Below are positions 34,085 to 47,444 of a stretch of 64,000 nucleotides of DNA, piece after piece (within the stretch, counting starts at the first letter, position 1; each line of letters begins with the position of its first letter). This DNA is from Paraspadella gotoi (lineage: Eukaryota > Chaetognatha), in NCBI GenBank assembly GCA_051294375.1, contig CM119264.1, positions 11,135,832 through 11,199,831 on the forward strand, read 5' to 3'. The position numbers and the translations under genes were made by a program. The notes beneath the pieces were generated by a model. The model was not told the DNA's origin and ran no database searches. It saw nothing but the letters and a program-made list of their open reading frames with translations.

Positions 34085-36026
34085 TTGATTGATTGATTGA
34101 TTCGAGTGTATTTTTTTTGGTGTAATTTGTCGATGCGGCGATATCAACCGAAATCGATACTTGTCGAATACGAAAAATATATTGTGATGTGCACTGTATT
34201 TTAAATAATCTTTACCCAATACTGGAAATAAAACGTAAACAACTTATAAAATTTTGAATTTCAAAATATAAAAAGTAAAAAAAGTTCTAAAGGGACTCTT
34301 CCCTCCTTCCAACGAAAGGCAGATACTCGCATAATGTTTTGTCTATAAAAAAATCTTAAAATGAAGAATCCCCTCCAGGACCCAAGGGGGGGGGGGGAGA
34401 CGGAAGAAGACGTAGAGCCTCAAAAGGACTGAAGACCCCAATGGCGCCGCAAAATTTTATTTTAAATGCTTATTCTTGAAAGTCACGTTATGCCAATCAA
34501 ATAATTAATCAAAAAAGCAATATTAAACAAATAAACAAATCCACGAAGAATCCACGAAGCGTCGATTAAGCGTCCACAAACGTTTATTATTTTGGAGAAG
34601 TTCCGTTTCAGAGCAGAATTATAAATAATCGCGAGAGACAGATTATGAGACAAAAGTCGATATCTCTCTTGAATTTAATTAATTTAGTTTATTAAAAAAA
34701 TTAATGTATAAATGTATGAGAGACAAAGAGATTATAAAAAAGAAGTAAAAGATGGTGAAAAAGAGAAAAAAAAAATTAAAAAACATATTTGACTGTTCAT
34801 AATTGATTGATTTCTAAAATTTTTACAATAATTCTTTTCAAATCTACTAACGCTAATCAAGGCTTTCTGATGATGTATTATGTTTTTCTTATAACTATAA
34901 GTAAAGTAAGATATTTTCCTGAGCTTAACCCATATCTTTTATGTTAATATTTCGCTCAAAACTTCATTTTTACAATTTAATCAAATTTTTACTGTTAAAA
35001 AAAATATATATAATAAAATATATATAAATAAAATAAATAAATATATGCATTTATTAAATGAATTGATAATTTGTATATTGATTGTACCAAAAAAAAAAAT
35101 TCTCTTGAAATTAATATTTGCAAAATATATTTTCCCTTTTGTTTTCCACAGAGCGCCACTTCCTTCCTTCTCCTAGGTTTTTATCCGTTTCCTAGAAACG
35201 TTTCTAAACACAGACGGAAGAAAATAAATCCGATTTGTCAAGACGTTTTTGGTCGTTATTCTCTCTTAAATCACAACTTGTCAGGAGTAACGAAAGTCTC
35301 GCGATGAAGCCATCGACGTTCCATTAGTGACCAGAGATGGTGTATTAAATATTTATTCCTTCTTTGCCAAAACCTGCACGTCGAGCGTTTATATATTTAC
35401 TACAAGCAGGTTGACGAAAATCTGTTTGCCCCGTTTATCGGAATAAAGACGTAGACTAACTTCAAATACTGAAAAATTAATTTAATAAATGATAACTATT
35501 GTTGTTAGTAATTAATTAATTATCTTAATTAATTAATTATCTTAAATTCGAAATTACGTTAGTTTATAGGTATAAAAATTAAATTCAAAATTTAAGGTAA
35601 GGTTAGGTAAGATCAGGTTAAAAATTAGGTTAAGCATTAGGGTTGGGGATTAGTTTTTAAGTTTGAAGGTTAGGATTAACGATTAAGGATTAAGATTTAA
35701 GGTTAAGGTTAAAATAAAAAATTCAGTATATATCCATGTACTGAAGGGTTAGAGTTAAATATTAGGTTAGGGATAAAAATTAAGGTTAGGGATCAGGGTT
35801 AAATATAAGGTTTTGGGTTTAATAAGAGATTAAGGTTAAATATTGAGGTTATATATACAATTAAGTTTGGTGATTAAGTAACCGAAATGGGGGGGCTTTT
35901 GAAAAAAAGAGCGATTAAGCCGTACCTTGAAACCCATCCTGAAGTGAAGGACCAATCATGAGGAGCTTTTTTAAAAAACCATATAAAAAAGAAGAATTCT
36001 CGAAAAAATAGCGCATTTACATCATT
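34085..36026. other. Intergenic region between PRODH and DNAJC27
   Basis: Holds PRODH 3' sequence, a family B fragment (35050-35092), an ORF at 35138-35307 preceded by the acceptor-like TTTTCCACAG but with no recognised domain, and a degenerate TTAGGG-like array (35590-35880). No further gene is seen. Confidence 0.5.
35590..35880 (+). repeat. Degenerate TTAGG(G)-like array
   Basis: Irregular GGTTAGG, GGTTAAGG, TTAGGGTTGGGG and GGATTAAGG motifs over about 290 bp. It is the opposite strand sense to the CCCTAA-like array at 11590-11770. Too divergent for a functional telomere. Confidence 0.5.
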
Positions 36027-38868
36027 ATGGTTTCGGCGAAACCTTTGCGGATAAAGATAATCAGCATGGGGAACGCGGAAGTCGGGAAGAGTTGTCTCAT
36101 AAAGCGATATTGCGAGAAGAGATTCGTGAGCAAGGTAACGCCAGAGGGGAAGAAAACTAGAGTCGTAGCTTTAATAATTTACCTAATTTAGTAATTATTA
36201 TTTTTATTTTTTTTATTTTTTCCGCTTTTTTCTATTTCTTCGGGCTTTATTCCCCAACCATTAAATAATATTATATTAATATTATCAATGTGGTTAATAT
36301 TATTATATTATATTATTATATTATATCATGAGTATATTTACGTTCTTTATATGTCATTCTTTTTACGAGTAATTTTTAACTTTAGTCTTCTCAATGAAGA
36401 TAGATAATTCGATAGACTATGATTCCATAGATATTTCCTGGCTAATTAAGACGTGAAAACCACTTTTTTTCCGTTCGTATAAAACGAGCACCATCGGAAT
36501 TCAATCCTTTTTGGTCTTTTTATTAGCGTCGCCAGTACTGGAGGAAAAAAACTCTATAAGCCACTTTATTATATCTTAAATAATATTTGGTTGAAAAGTT
36601 ATATACTCCGAGATTCTTAATGTAAATAACTTTGTATATAGGTTTTATACTGTACAGTCGAATGATAATGTAAAAATACGACTACTTGTCCAGAAAGTCA
36701 TAGCATTGTAAATCATATAGTTAATATTTTGTAAAAAGGTAAGTTATCATTAAACTAGGGGTATATGTTATACTAAAATATTATTAGATGTTCCATCATC
36801 TGGAAAAGCGGCACAACTCATTGAAATTGCCATTTCATGTTTTCAAATCAGTACATGACCACAGTCGGTATCGACTTTGGGGTGACCAAGGTCAAGGCCA
36901 AGGATCGCGACCTCAAGATCAACATCTTCGATTTGGCAGGTCATCCAGTTTTCTACGACGTTAGGAACGAATTTTACAAAGGTAAGAACTTTCTTCATTT
37001 AATGACTTCGCACCCCTTGACGGAGCCTACGTTTGAAACTTATTCCGCTACCTCTCGCTCAATTAATTATTCAACATTGTACATTCATATTTAATTATTC
37101 AATCACGTTTATGACTGGCTTATCTTCTCCCACAGAAGGCGATACTAATTTCCTTCATTTTCCTCCGTATTTTTATCTTGAGATAAAGTTAATTTTCCTA
37201 TTTCTTTTTATCAGCAGATCCCGACTCTATATTATATATTATACTATAATTCACTTTGTCGGTCCGTCGGTCGCCCCCTCAACTCTTGTCGTGGCATTCA
37301 CTTTATATCAATGTTAGAATCCGAATTAGTGATAAATATGTAACGAAGAAAAGAAAAAAAGAAAGATGTTTGTCAGTCTCTGTCTGTCTGTTCTGTCTGT
37401 CCGTCGTCTGTCCGATCCTTTAAAAAAACACTAATTACTGCGCGACTGTGATTGGATGGATTAGAAATGAAATTTTGTGTGTGGAGGGAAGTGTGTAATT
37501 GATCTGTATATTGAAGTTTCGATGGAAACGTCGAGTGGAAATGAGTTTAAATGGAAAAAAATTATATTTCACTATTGACCCCCAATTACTCATGAGTGAA
37601 TGGGGCGATGACTTTAAATTTTGTATTTGTGTAGAAAAGTGTGTGTTAAAACTGGAAATTAGTTTGATGGAATCATTTGAGTGGAAATGAGTTAAATGGA
37701 AAAAAAAATAAAACCTGTTGCACTAATTAATTATGCTTCTTTTCTTTTATTTTAAATGTAAATGCAAATTTATTAATTAATTAATCATTAATTATTTAAA
37801 TTAATCAATCAAAACAAACATTTTGTATCAAATTAATTAATTAATTGCCTAATTAATTAAATAATTATACTTGAATGAATATAATTATTATTTAATTAAA
37901 TAATTAATAATTAATAAATCAATTACTTGAATAATTATAATTAATTAAATTAATAATTATAATTAATTATTTAAATTAAGATACGGATAACTGATCGTGG
38001 TAACAGATCCCCGACATTGTTGGCTCAGCTTGTTTCATAATAATTTTCAAAAGGTACCTCAGGCCGCGAAACAATTGAACATCGAACAATGTTCAATAAT
38101 AAATCTCCCTTCTCCTCTTTCCCTCCGGCAGACACTCAAGGGGCGGTGCTCGTCTACGACGTGTGTCGCCGCGACAGCTTCGAATCCCTCGATCTCTGGC
38201 TGGAGGAGATGAGGACCGAAATGGGCGGAGGGGCGGAGATGGGCAACGTCGTCTTCGCCGTCTGCGGGAACAAGACGGACAAAGGAAAAGCGAGGTACGA
38301 ACGGAGGAGGAAGAATGTCACTAGAACATCTCGACCTCACCCACTCTCTTCACATTTCCCGCTCTTGATCCAGAGTCGTGGAGGAGGCGGACGGGCGACT
38401 TTGGGCGCAGGGAAAGGGCTTCTACTTTTTCGAGACGTCCGCACTCTCGGGCGACGGGGTCTTCGAGATGTTCCAAACTCTCTTCGACGCCATCATAGGT
38501 AAACAACGAAAACTTCGTCTTGCGTTTAGCAAAAAGGAACAAAATCTTATTTTTAATGAATATGATTTAGGAAGAAAATTTCATCTTACTGTTTGTCCTA
38601 GGAAGGAACGTAGTGACTGAATAATTTTTAAAAGTGTATTAATGAACAATTATATCGACTATCCGACCATCGGTATTCAAGAAGGAGACCAGGATCTCAA
38701 TATCTCAATTTAACTGTAAAACGAGTTCCAATTGTGTGTATTGACTCTTGAGCGATGGAGTGGTGAAAAGATGAAAAAATTGATTTATCTAACAACATTT
38801 TTGTTGCATTTGTATGTCGACAAATTATTTTACAACAACAAGGTAACAATATCAGAAATAATATTTTT

Positions 38869-38923
<55 letters not shown>

Positions 38924-40752
38924 TGAATGAATGAATGAATAAATGAATGAATGAATAAATAAACGGAATGGGCAGTGGGCACGCTACTTGCGGCCTATAT
39001 GACCTTTTAGTCACATTAAAATGTTCTTACGACGGTCAAAGAAAAAAAATGCTGTCCTGAGAATGTTCTGTCTTGAATAATTATTTTATATCGTAAGGAT
39101 TCCCAGATAATTCTTAATTTAATGGTGTAAATATATTTTAATAATTTTAAGTAATTAATAAGTAATTAATTTATAATGATTTTCCTTTGTTATAAGATTC
39201 AGTTTTTTATTGAAGATGAAATTGGATGACCATTAAAGAAAGGTTGTTTTAAATTTTATCTTAATCTTATGAAATTAAAATATAATAAACGTCCAGTTCT
39301 TTGGTATAGAATGAGAAAAGAAAATTGTAAAAATATTTATCCAATGAGAAATGGTACGCATTTTTTTGGTCTCACTCGCGAACGGACACTGGGTATTAAA
39401 ATTCAGTTTGATTTTGCAGGACAAAGACCTAAAAACCATGTGTCACACCACTCTTCAAGACGAAGAAGAGAGAGAGAGTCTTTGAATGCTTCTATCAGTT
39501 ATGACAAAGAACTAATTACCAAGATAATTGGGAAAAAACGTGTGAAAACAATTTTTTTCTCGACGTTCTCTAAAAATTGTTTCTGCGTTTGGCGGTTAAT
39601 AATTGTTTTAATGATGATTCAATTTCTTGTTAATATAGATAAAGACATAATTTTAAAAATCGGAAATTCGCTGGAGATGAAAAAAAAGAGTAAAAAATAT
39701 TTAATCTCTTTGTCAAAAAAATGAATAAATATTGAACGTGATCTTGACGGTTATTTCCAGTTATACGATGAAAGACGAAAGACAATTTTGGTCTAAGTAA
39801 GTATATAAAAAACCCAACCTGAGAGAGAGAGAGAGAGAGAAGAGAGTTTAAAGTCCCTATACTGTAACAAGATAATGACCAAGCAGGTCCCTGCAAGCTT
39901 TCAATCAAGACTCTCTCACAGTCTCGTTTATTCACTCCCAGAGCATCTGGCTTCCCTATCAATGAAGAGTTATAATGTTTCAAAGAATGTTTCAATTGTA
40001 TGAAAAGACCACTCCCTTAAGTATTAGATCGGGAAATGCTATATCGTACTCCCAGAATCAAAATATTTGAAATTTATGAAATTTATGAAATTGATACAAC
40101 CAATATAAAAAGTTATCTATGAAGAGACAGTAATTATTGTTATATGTTATTTCAATATAAGCAGTCCCTGAGCTTCGGATCGTGCAACACCGTGTTACAG
40201 GCGGGTTAAGCTGATGAATGGTTGGTGGATTTTAGTCCACCATATCTATTATTTTATTCTTATTTTTCCCACGCTATTTTTTTTGGGATCTCAAACACAC
40301 TTTATAACCACGAGTGTTTTCATTTACTTATCGATAGGTGCGCTGGAGAACGGTGGTAAACCAATACCTGTCGAGACAACCCTGGGTTACACAAAAGAAC
40401 AAGCTGAGGCAATCCACAAGATAAAATCTGCTCGTGACAATTACGAAAAATTGGGTAGGCTGTAAATATAAAAGTTGTAAGTTCATTGTTGTTTGTCTCT
40501 TGTCAATAAACACCAGTCGTTAATTGGTTTGAAGGAAACGACATAATTAAAAAAAAATAGTTAATATGATTATGAACTTGCGGCTCATTTTGATCAGGAT
40601 TGCGGTGTGGCGCGACAGCCGATGAGATCAATCGCGCTTACCGAAAGTTGTCGCTGCTGTTGCATCCGGACAAAAGCGTCGCTCCGGGAAGCGAAGAGGC
40701 CTTCAAGCAGCTCGGACTCGCCCGAACCGCCCTTCTACAGCAACTCAGTTGA
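36027..40752 (+). CDS. DNAJC27: DNAJC27 (Rab-like GTPase with C-terminal J domain)
   Basis: Six exons: 36027-36134, 36852-36981, 38132-38294, 38374-38498, 40338-40454, 40598-40752, about 266 residues, the family's normal size. The Ras/Rab-like domain carries the P-loop GNAEVGKSCL, switch I TTVGIDFGV, switch II DLAGHPVFYDVRNEFYK with His after DLAG, the GNKTDKGKAR guanine motif and ETSALSG. The J domain at the end has helix II, AYRKLSLLLHPDKS with the HPD tripeptide needed to stimulate Hsp70. The ATG at 36027 leads into VSAKPLRIKIISMGN, as expected. Members modulate MEK/ERK signalling. The gene converges on the DLK/LZK gene; an AATAAA lies near 40938. Intron 2 holds a family C element and intron 4 a SINE remnant and a (GA)n run. 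The 151-residue ORF in intron 4 (39269-39724) has no recognised features. Confidence 0.95.
37205..38041 (-). repeat. Family C element, copy 3, inverted, in DNAJC27 intron 2
   Basis: Reverse complement of the copies at 5512 and 21107: it begins with GCAGATCCCGACTCTATATT and CACTTTGTCGGTCCGTCGGT, holds two internal units (37440-37560, 37570-37700), an AATTAATT stretch (37710-37980), and ends with CCCCGACATTGTTGGCTC. Confidence 0.65.
38872..38962 (+). repeat. (GA)n and (GAAT)n microsatellites in DNAJC27 intron 4
   Basis: About 45 bp of GA dinucleotides followed by ~40 bp of GAAT/AAAT tetranucleotides. Confidence 0.9.
40081..40245 (-). repeat. Family B fragment next to internally deleted SINE, inverted
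   Basis: In minus reading the SINE head (ATGGTGGACTAAAATCCACC) passes directly to GCTTAACCCGCCTGTAACAC and the usual tail AACAATAATTACTGTCTCTT. The B-box region is missing. A family B fragment (ATTGATACAACCAATATAAA) lies at 40090-40111 on the plus strand. Confidence 0.55.
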
Positions 40753-41742
40753 CCAATGACCATTGTTCATTCCAAAAACTGGGACCTTTAATATTTTTTT
40801 CACCATTGTACTTCCTTACAACTCCCTCTGCCAACTCACAAGAAATGAATGTTTTTCTCTGTATGGATCTGCTTTTCTACCCAAGTTGTTTTAATCGTTG
40901 AATTTGCTCTTTAAGATGTTTTTATTACACTAATAATAAAATAAATGTATTGAATAATCATTATATTATTATAATATGAATTAATTAGTACAAAATTTAA
41001 AATTAATCAAGTTAATTTTTTTAACCACTTAGCAGATAATTAGAAATTGAGCGCGCGTTGTCTATTGTCTGAATAACTCCACCTGCCTACGTTTTTCTCA
41101 AAATAAACAAATGCAACTCGCGTTTTTATTTCCAGATTGAGGTTATATTTCGGAGGCTCCATTAATGAAACAAGCACGAATGCAAAGACTAGCCACAATA
41201 ATTTAATAAAAAGGCAGTAGTAATTCACAATGATGCGGACGATTTTGTTTTTATTTTTAAGACGGGAAAATGTAAATAGGTATGTGTGCGATTATTTCAG
41301 AAACTTCTCCATTAAACTTTTTGACGATTTCCGTATCTCCTAATTATTACACAAGTTTGCTTTTTGCTGAGAAAAGAGAACGATTATATCGGCCTTCGGA
41401 CCATGATAATTGTAGAGTTATTATTAAGATTCGAATAATAAGTATTAAATCATTTACGCGTTTTAAAAGTACATTGGCTGACGTTTGAAAACCGTCTTCT
41501 CATCGGGTGCAAAGAAATCGGATTGTTAAATTAATCAATGATGTAGTAAACGAATAAATTACAGAATGCCTCTGGAGGTCAACGACGACAAAAAACGGAA
41601 CAACAGTGCTCATTTTTTTTTCTTCCGTGACCTTTGTACAAATGAGCCTCGGTAATTAATTTTAACGAAACATGATTCGCCTCTATCGAGGACCGTCGTG
41701 ATTGATTGTTGGGTCACCCAATCATTGACGAAAAGGGCAAAT
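40753..41742. other. Tail-to-tail intergenic region of DNAJC27 and the DLK/LZK gene
   Basis: 3' flanks of two convergent genes, AT-rich, with an AATAAA near 40938 for DNAJC27. No additional gene recognised. Confidence 0.5.
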
Positions 41743-44700
41743 CTATCGCGAGTGGTCGCTTTGAACGTCGGTGGCGTCGGCGGAATCGATGCGGCTGGAA
41801 AGCCTCGTCGACGCCTTCGCCAACTCCGTCGCTAAATCTCGTCGAAATCCGTCGATGGAGTCGCACGAGTCGGAGCGGGAGGCTGAAAGAAAGTCAAACC
41901 ATTTTTTTTTTAAATTTCTTTTCCTCTCAAAGATTTTTCTTTTTCTTTTCTTTCTATTTTCTTTCCTTTTATTTATTTTTTTACTCATTGCTTTTCTTTC
42001 TTTCTTTTCATTTACTTTTTCTTTCGGTCCTTTTCTTTCTTTTCCTATCCTATCTTATCCTAATACTTCGCTGCTTTCATATTGAACCTAAAAAGAAATA
42101 TTTCGAATCCCAAATAATTCTTAATGTTTAATCCTTCTCGAGCACTCACCCATAACTCACCCAAATCACGGCTCCATCGCTTCTCCACCGAAGGAGGATC
42201 ACCGCTCGACGCCATGTTGGCGTCATCATCGTCATCATCTTCGTCCTCGTCGTTGTCGACGTCATTTTCATCGCTATCTTCGTTGTCTCCCTCTCCCTCC
42301 GACCATGACTCGTGCCAAGAGTTCTTCATCTAAAAACAAATAAAAGTTTAAAATGAAGGTTAATAAACGAAATTAAAATCTAAAACTAAAAATTTAGATA
42401 AAATAAAAATATTAAATTCCCCTCGATGAAAGGCTTCTTGTCAACCGAAAGTCAGTTTCGGCTGAATGATAACGGAGCGAACATACTATAGATTACATTT
42501 TACAGAATATAAACACGCAAGATTTGTCAGATTGTTTATTGCTCAATGCTAATGGTAAACTTAAAGCAATCGCTTTACTCTATCCAACCTTTTTTCACCG
42601 CATCACCTTTTCGATCTCAATTCCTCGCGGCGCTCCGGAGTCGTTTGCCGGGTGCCCGTCGAGGCAATCCAGGAGCGCCGCGTTGGCGGCGGCGTCATCG
42701 TCTATTTTTGTCGGCGCCCTTTCTTCCGTCGGCGTTCGCATCAAAGCGGCCTCGTCGCTCGTCGACGATTCGACGCCAATGTCGAGGCGAAGACGATCGG
42801 CGAGGCGGCGAGAGCGAGTGGCGCTGGAAGGAGGCGCGGCGCCCGCCAGAGCAAAGTTAACGACGACCTCGTTGTTGTTGTTTTGAATGGCGTTCCCGTT
42901 GTTGAAGTCGGTCGCGTTCAAGTTGACGGGGAGGTTGGGATTCGATGTCTGGAAGACGAATAAAAGTTTATTAAAAAAATCAATACTATTTTTTTCAATA
43001 TGAACTCGAGGAAAAACTAAATTACAGGAAAAAGCAGATAAGACATACGATATTAATTAAAAAAGTTAGGAAATAAATCTGGGAGACAAAAGAAAAAGTA
43101 AAGGAGAGAGAAGAAATATACGAAAGAAAACCATCGGATTGCGGAGCGAAGTCCAAATACAATTTAATGAGACGGAAAGAGGAAAGAAAACAAAGGTGAT
43201 GTCCCAGTTGAGACTTTGACCGAACGGTCAACCGGAAACGGTCGAGGGGCAATCCCGTCATCGATTCCTATTACTAGTATTAGTGGGTGTGGCAAAGAAA
43301 ACAAGCAAACTTACCCGCGCGAGGGTGGAGGTTTCGCCGTTCCCCCCGAGTACGAGGTTGGCGTTGCGCTCGTCCGACTCCAGAATAGTTTCGCCCCCGA
43401 CGGTCGAGGAGTTCGTCATTTGACAGGAGCACGTCATGCAATCGCCCGCCGACTCGTAACCATGGCAACAAGAGGAGCACTGGGACGCCGTCAGTGCCGA
43501 GCATTCGGACAGAAAGCTCCCGGTCAAATTGCTCCCGGTCATGTTGCTGGCCGTCATCAAACTTTGAAACGGAGAGAAAATAGGTCATAGTAGTATAAAC
43601 AATTATTATTACTATTAGTCGGATCAAGTTTGGTGCGGAAAGGAAAACAATTCTCACCTGCTGGTCATGGCCGTGTTGCTGTCGTTGCGTCGGTAGGCGT
43701 TGAGGATATCGTTGATGTTGACTTCGGACGCGTTGGAGGATTCGTTGGAGATCTGGCGGAGGACGGCGAGCGTCGGGTCCTGGTATTTGAAGTTGGCCGC
43801 GGGCGGGGAGACGAGATCCGCTGCGAAAAGAAAAAAACCAAAATTGAAGAATCGATCTTAATTTAACGATTTGCACCACAGAATCTTGACACAGAATTAG
43901 CTGACCAATTAATTAACTAACCCGTCACGTTTCTGTTCTCTTCGGGGGGCGTTCCAGGTGACATGGGTTCCGCCGCGTCCTTGACTTTTGATTCCTCTCC
44001 GATTTCTGCTCGTCCACGCTTTGGCAGCTCAATTGTCCTGCGCGCGTCGCCGTCGTTGGTGGTTCCGCTGGGGCTGCTTCCGCCGCCGCTGCCGACGCCG
44101 CCGACTTTGACGATTTATGCGGACTGCGCCTGCGCGAACCGCGGTGCCGCGTCGAAGGAGACGACGGCGTCTTGTTCGGGCGTTGTCGACGTTGGTCTCC
44201 GCCGTGCGTGTGTTGTGGAGAAGTCGGGGTAGCGGATGCGGGGAGGGGTGGTCGCGTTGGTGACGAAGGGGTGCCGGTTTTGGTCGGGCCGGTTTCCACA
44301 GGGCCTTTCGTTTCTGACGCAAAAAGACCGTTAATACTAGAGAATGTCCAAAAGTTATTTTTTTCATTTTGTATCCGTGAATCGGAATATTTTGCTTGTT
44401 CACTTTTCCTTACCTTTTGAATTTTTGGCGCCGCTTCCGTCACGATGACGGGAGGAGCAAGTGTGGTGCTTGTGATGGTGATGATGATGATGGTGATGTC
44501 GTTGACGTCGACTCCGGTCAAAACTCGCGCTAACTTCTCTCCTCCGTTTCGTTCTCTTTTTCTGTAGCAAATAATATTAAAAGATATTAAAATATATTAT
44601 TGTATTTAATATTTTATTTTATTTTATTAAATATCAAATAAAACGTAGCAAATAAGACTAAAAGATATTAAAATATATTATTGTATTTAATATTTTATTT

Positions 44701-46754
44701 TATTTTATTCAATATCAAATAAAACGTTAGTCAAACTTGAAAACTAACTTACCCGCTCCTTCGTCGGCTTTCTTCGATGGCGACAGTTTGGAATTCGGAC
44801 GCAGGAGTCGCTTTTGCACTTTGGCGCACTGTTGAAGCTGTTGCTCTTTCCTGGAATTGAATGCAAGAACCTTATTCCATTATGAGGACCTTCAACAATC
44901 TCAAGCAACACTCTCATCTAACCTCAACCAGTTATTTCCATTAACGTTGGTATAATTATAAACGAGCTTTCATCACCTCGCATTGTAAGTCCGATTCAAT
45001 AAGTTTTATTCACTGAAGCACATATCGAGAGACCATTTTCATCAATTCACTTCACAAATTGACTTTCCTGCATTCACAGTCCCTCTTACTCACTTCAGCA
45101 AATCCCTTTCTCGACACTCCAGCTGCAGCATGACGGTGCTGAGTTCCATGTAGAGGTTGTTGGCGCGCGCCAATTTTCGCTCGTAGTGTTCCCTGACGTC
45201 CTGCGCGTGACGCAGTTCTTCGCGACGCCTCTTGACGAGGTCTTCCTCTCCGCGCGGAAGGTGCGCGCCCGAAGTCTTGATCTTCGCCATCTGCTCCGCG
45301 ATCTTTTAAATTGGAAAGAGGAAAGAGAGGTAAATTATTTAATTGTTACTGTATGTATTATTCCATTACTAAATACTAGATAGACCTTTAAAACTCAAGC
45401 AAAAATTTTTCTATAAACTGATTATTTTTTTGTTTTCTGACTGTACTTTTTAAATGAAAATTTGCAAATTACTTGTTTCACTATTTTACTATTTTTCTAA
45501 TTAATATTTTAATATTTTTATGAAGGATTTAGTATTTAATCTATATTATTTAATCAATATATATATATATATAATATATAAAAATATATAAATATAATTG
45601 CCAATGGCAATTTGCCATTCAAATTTGTCATTCCCATTCTTCATTGAGGATTCTCGGTTCTGAAATCCAACAATCCCGCATTCCCACCTCCTCCTTCCAG
45701 GTGGCCTGATCCGCGAAGTACTGCTCCTGGGTCAGCCCCGTCAGCTCCGTCGCCGCGATGTCCACGTGCATCTGGATCTGCTTGAAGGAGGGTCGGTTCC
45801 GCGCCTTCGAGTTCCAACACATCTTCATGAGCAGCTTGAAGCCTTCGGGGCAGGTGGTGGGGACGGGTAGGTGGAGGGAGTTCGAACCAACCCCCCAGAT
45901 GATCGCCGACGAATCCACGTCCTTGTAGGGGGTCTCGCCAGTCAAGAGTTCCCAGAGAACGACACCGAAAGACCTGGAGGAATCGAGGATGACGAAAGGA
46001 AACGATTGATTGATTGCCAGCTACGTTGATGTACGGACAGTGTAAGGGAGACTCACCAGACGTCGACTTTCTCGGAGCAGGGTTCGTTGCGGATGACCTC
46101 CGGCGCCATCCAAGCCACGGTTCCAGCGAAGGACATCTTCGTCGACTTCTCGTTCCACATCCTGGAAGTCCCGAAGTCGGAGATCTTGATGACGTCGTTT
46201 TCGGCCACGAGAATGTTGGGAGATTTCAGGTCTCTGGAGGAAGGGATTGGTTGATTAAAGAAACGAAGAAGTAGATAAAAAGTAAACGACAAAACGCAAA
46301 CATTCAGATTAAGATGGTTACCTGTGAATGAGCTTCTGCGTGTGCAAGTACTGCATTCCCGAGACGACCTGCTTGGTCCAGTTCACCACCAATCCCGGGG
46401 CAATCTGCTTGCCGTCGCGAAGAATCTCGTACAATTGTCCGTAAGGACAGTACTCCATGATGATGCAGTAGCATGGGGCTTGGGTGCAGACACCCCTGGT
46501 GAGAAGAATCGGATTCAAAAGATGGAATGATGAAAAGAAAAAAAAAGAAAGAAAGAAAGAAACGAACTTGAAAGAGATGACGTTAGGGTGGTTGAGTTTC
46601 CTCAAATTTCTGATCTCCGTCTCCGCGAGATTTCGCACTTTCTTCACGGCCACCAACTCGTCCTTGAGCTCGCCGAGGAAGACGGCGCCCTGCGCTCCGG
46701 ATCCCAACCACTGGAGATCGGTGATCGTTTCGAAGGGAATCTCCCAGTCATCGC
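41743..46754 (-). CDS. Dual leucine zipper kinase (MAP3K12/MAP3K13 type), 5' exons separate
   Basis: Kinase exons 46568-46754, 46322-46495, 46057-46233 and 45688-45973 join in phase. They show [19 protein letters not shown], the Gly loop [65 protein letters not shown] and [13 protein letters not shown], all typical of DLK/LZK. The leucine-zipper exon 45094-45302 has [20 protein letters not shown], followed by 44753-44850 (KEQQLQQ). C-terminal exons are 44414-44561 (nine-His run), 43922-44313, 43658-43820, 43315-43561, 42607-42948, 42161-42329 and 41743-41882, ending in an acidic stretch and [10 protein letters not shown]. This MAP3K activates MKK4/7-JNK and MKK3/6-p38 signalling, notably after axon injury. 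Vertebrate MAP3K12 and MAP3K13 share one invertebrate ancestor, so no symbol is given. In 43922-44313 the frame expected from the 5' side and from the 3' side differ. Confidence 0.9.
44577..44725. repeat. Tandem duplication of ~82 bp in the DLK/LZK intron
   Basis: Two near-identical copies of an AT-rich unit (AAAGATATTAAAATATATTA ... ATATCAAATAAAACGT), second copy from about 44660. Confidence 0.8.
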
Positions 46755-47372
46755 CTGGCGAGGAGAGTACAGGTGGAAGGGGAGGGGGCGCGGTTAATGA
46801 AAAGTGTTGCCACAGGAAAATAGATAAGAATTAAATAATTCGTCATAGTAGCTACCCTAAGTCTTCTACTTGTCGTGTGAGTCGTAGTCTGTTGTAGACG
46901 AATTTAAAAAAAAAAAGAATATAATAGATTTGAAAAATAAGAAGTATATAATAAAATAAGGAAAAAGTATTTTGGTCCTGTAAAACGAGTAAAGAAAGTA
47001 AAGTGAAACCTCGATCGGTAATTGAATCTCGCTCGGGGACGCGGCAAGGGAGAGCGAGACGTTTTGTTTGTTTTTGAGAAAGGTTTGCGTTGCCATGGAA
47101 ACCGACTGGCGACGCCTTCGTATAAAATTTCGTGGGCGAAATTACATTCCCCAAATTTCATTAAGGAAAAGTTAATTCGATCATAGGATCGGGGACGGCG
47201 GCTGCGGCGGCAGCGACTGCTGCGGCTACGGCTGCGACGGCGGTGCGCGGGTCGCGTGCATGATGGCGCCAGGACACGTGTCGTCGCGTCTCCTGGACTT
47301 TTTCTTTAATCTTGAAAAAAAAAACATATCCGTCAGACCGCCAATACGGAGATGAGGTCACGTGCCATTCTC

Positions 47373-47444
<72 letters not shown>

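Noticed and set aside
39269-39724. 151-residue ORF as a separate gene
   Set aside because: It lies within a DNAJC27 intron, has no recognised domain and is AT-rich with intron-like codons.
42652-44420. Plus-strand ORFs rich in Arg/Ala/Val over the DLK C-terminal exons
   Set aside because: GC-rich antisense frames of minus-strand exons.
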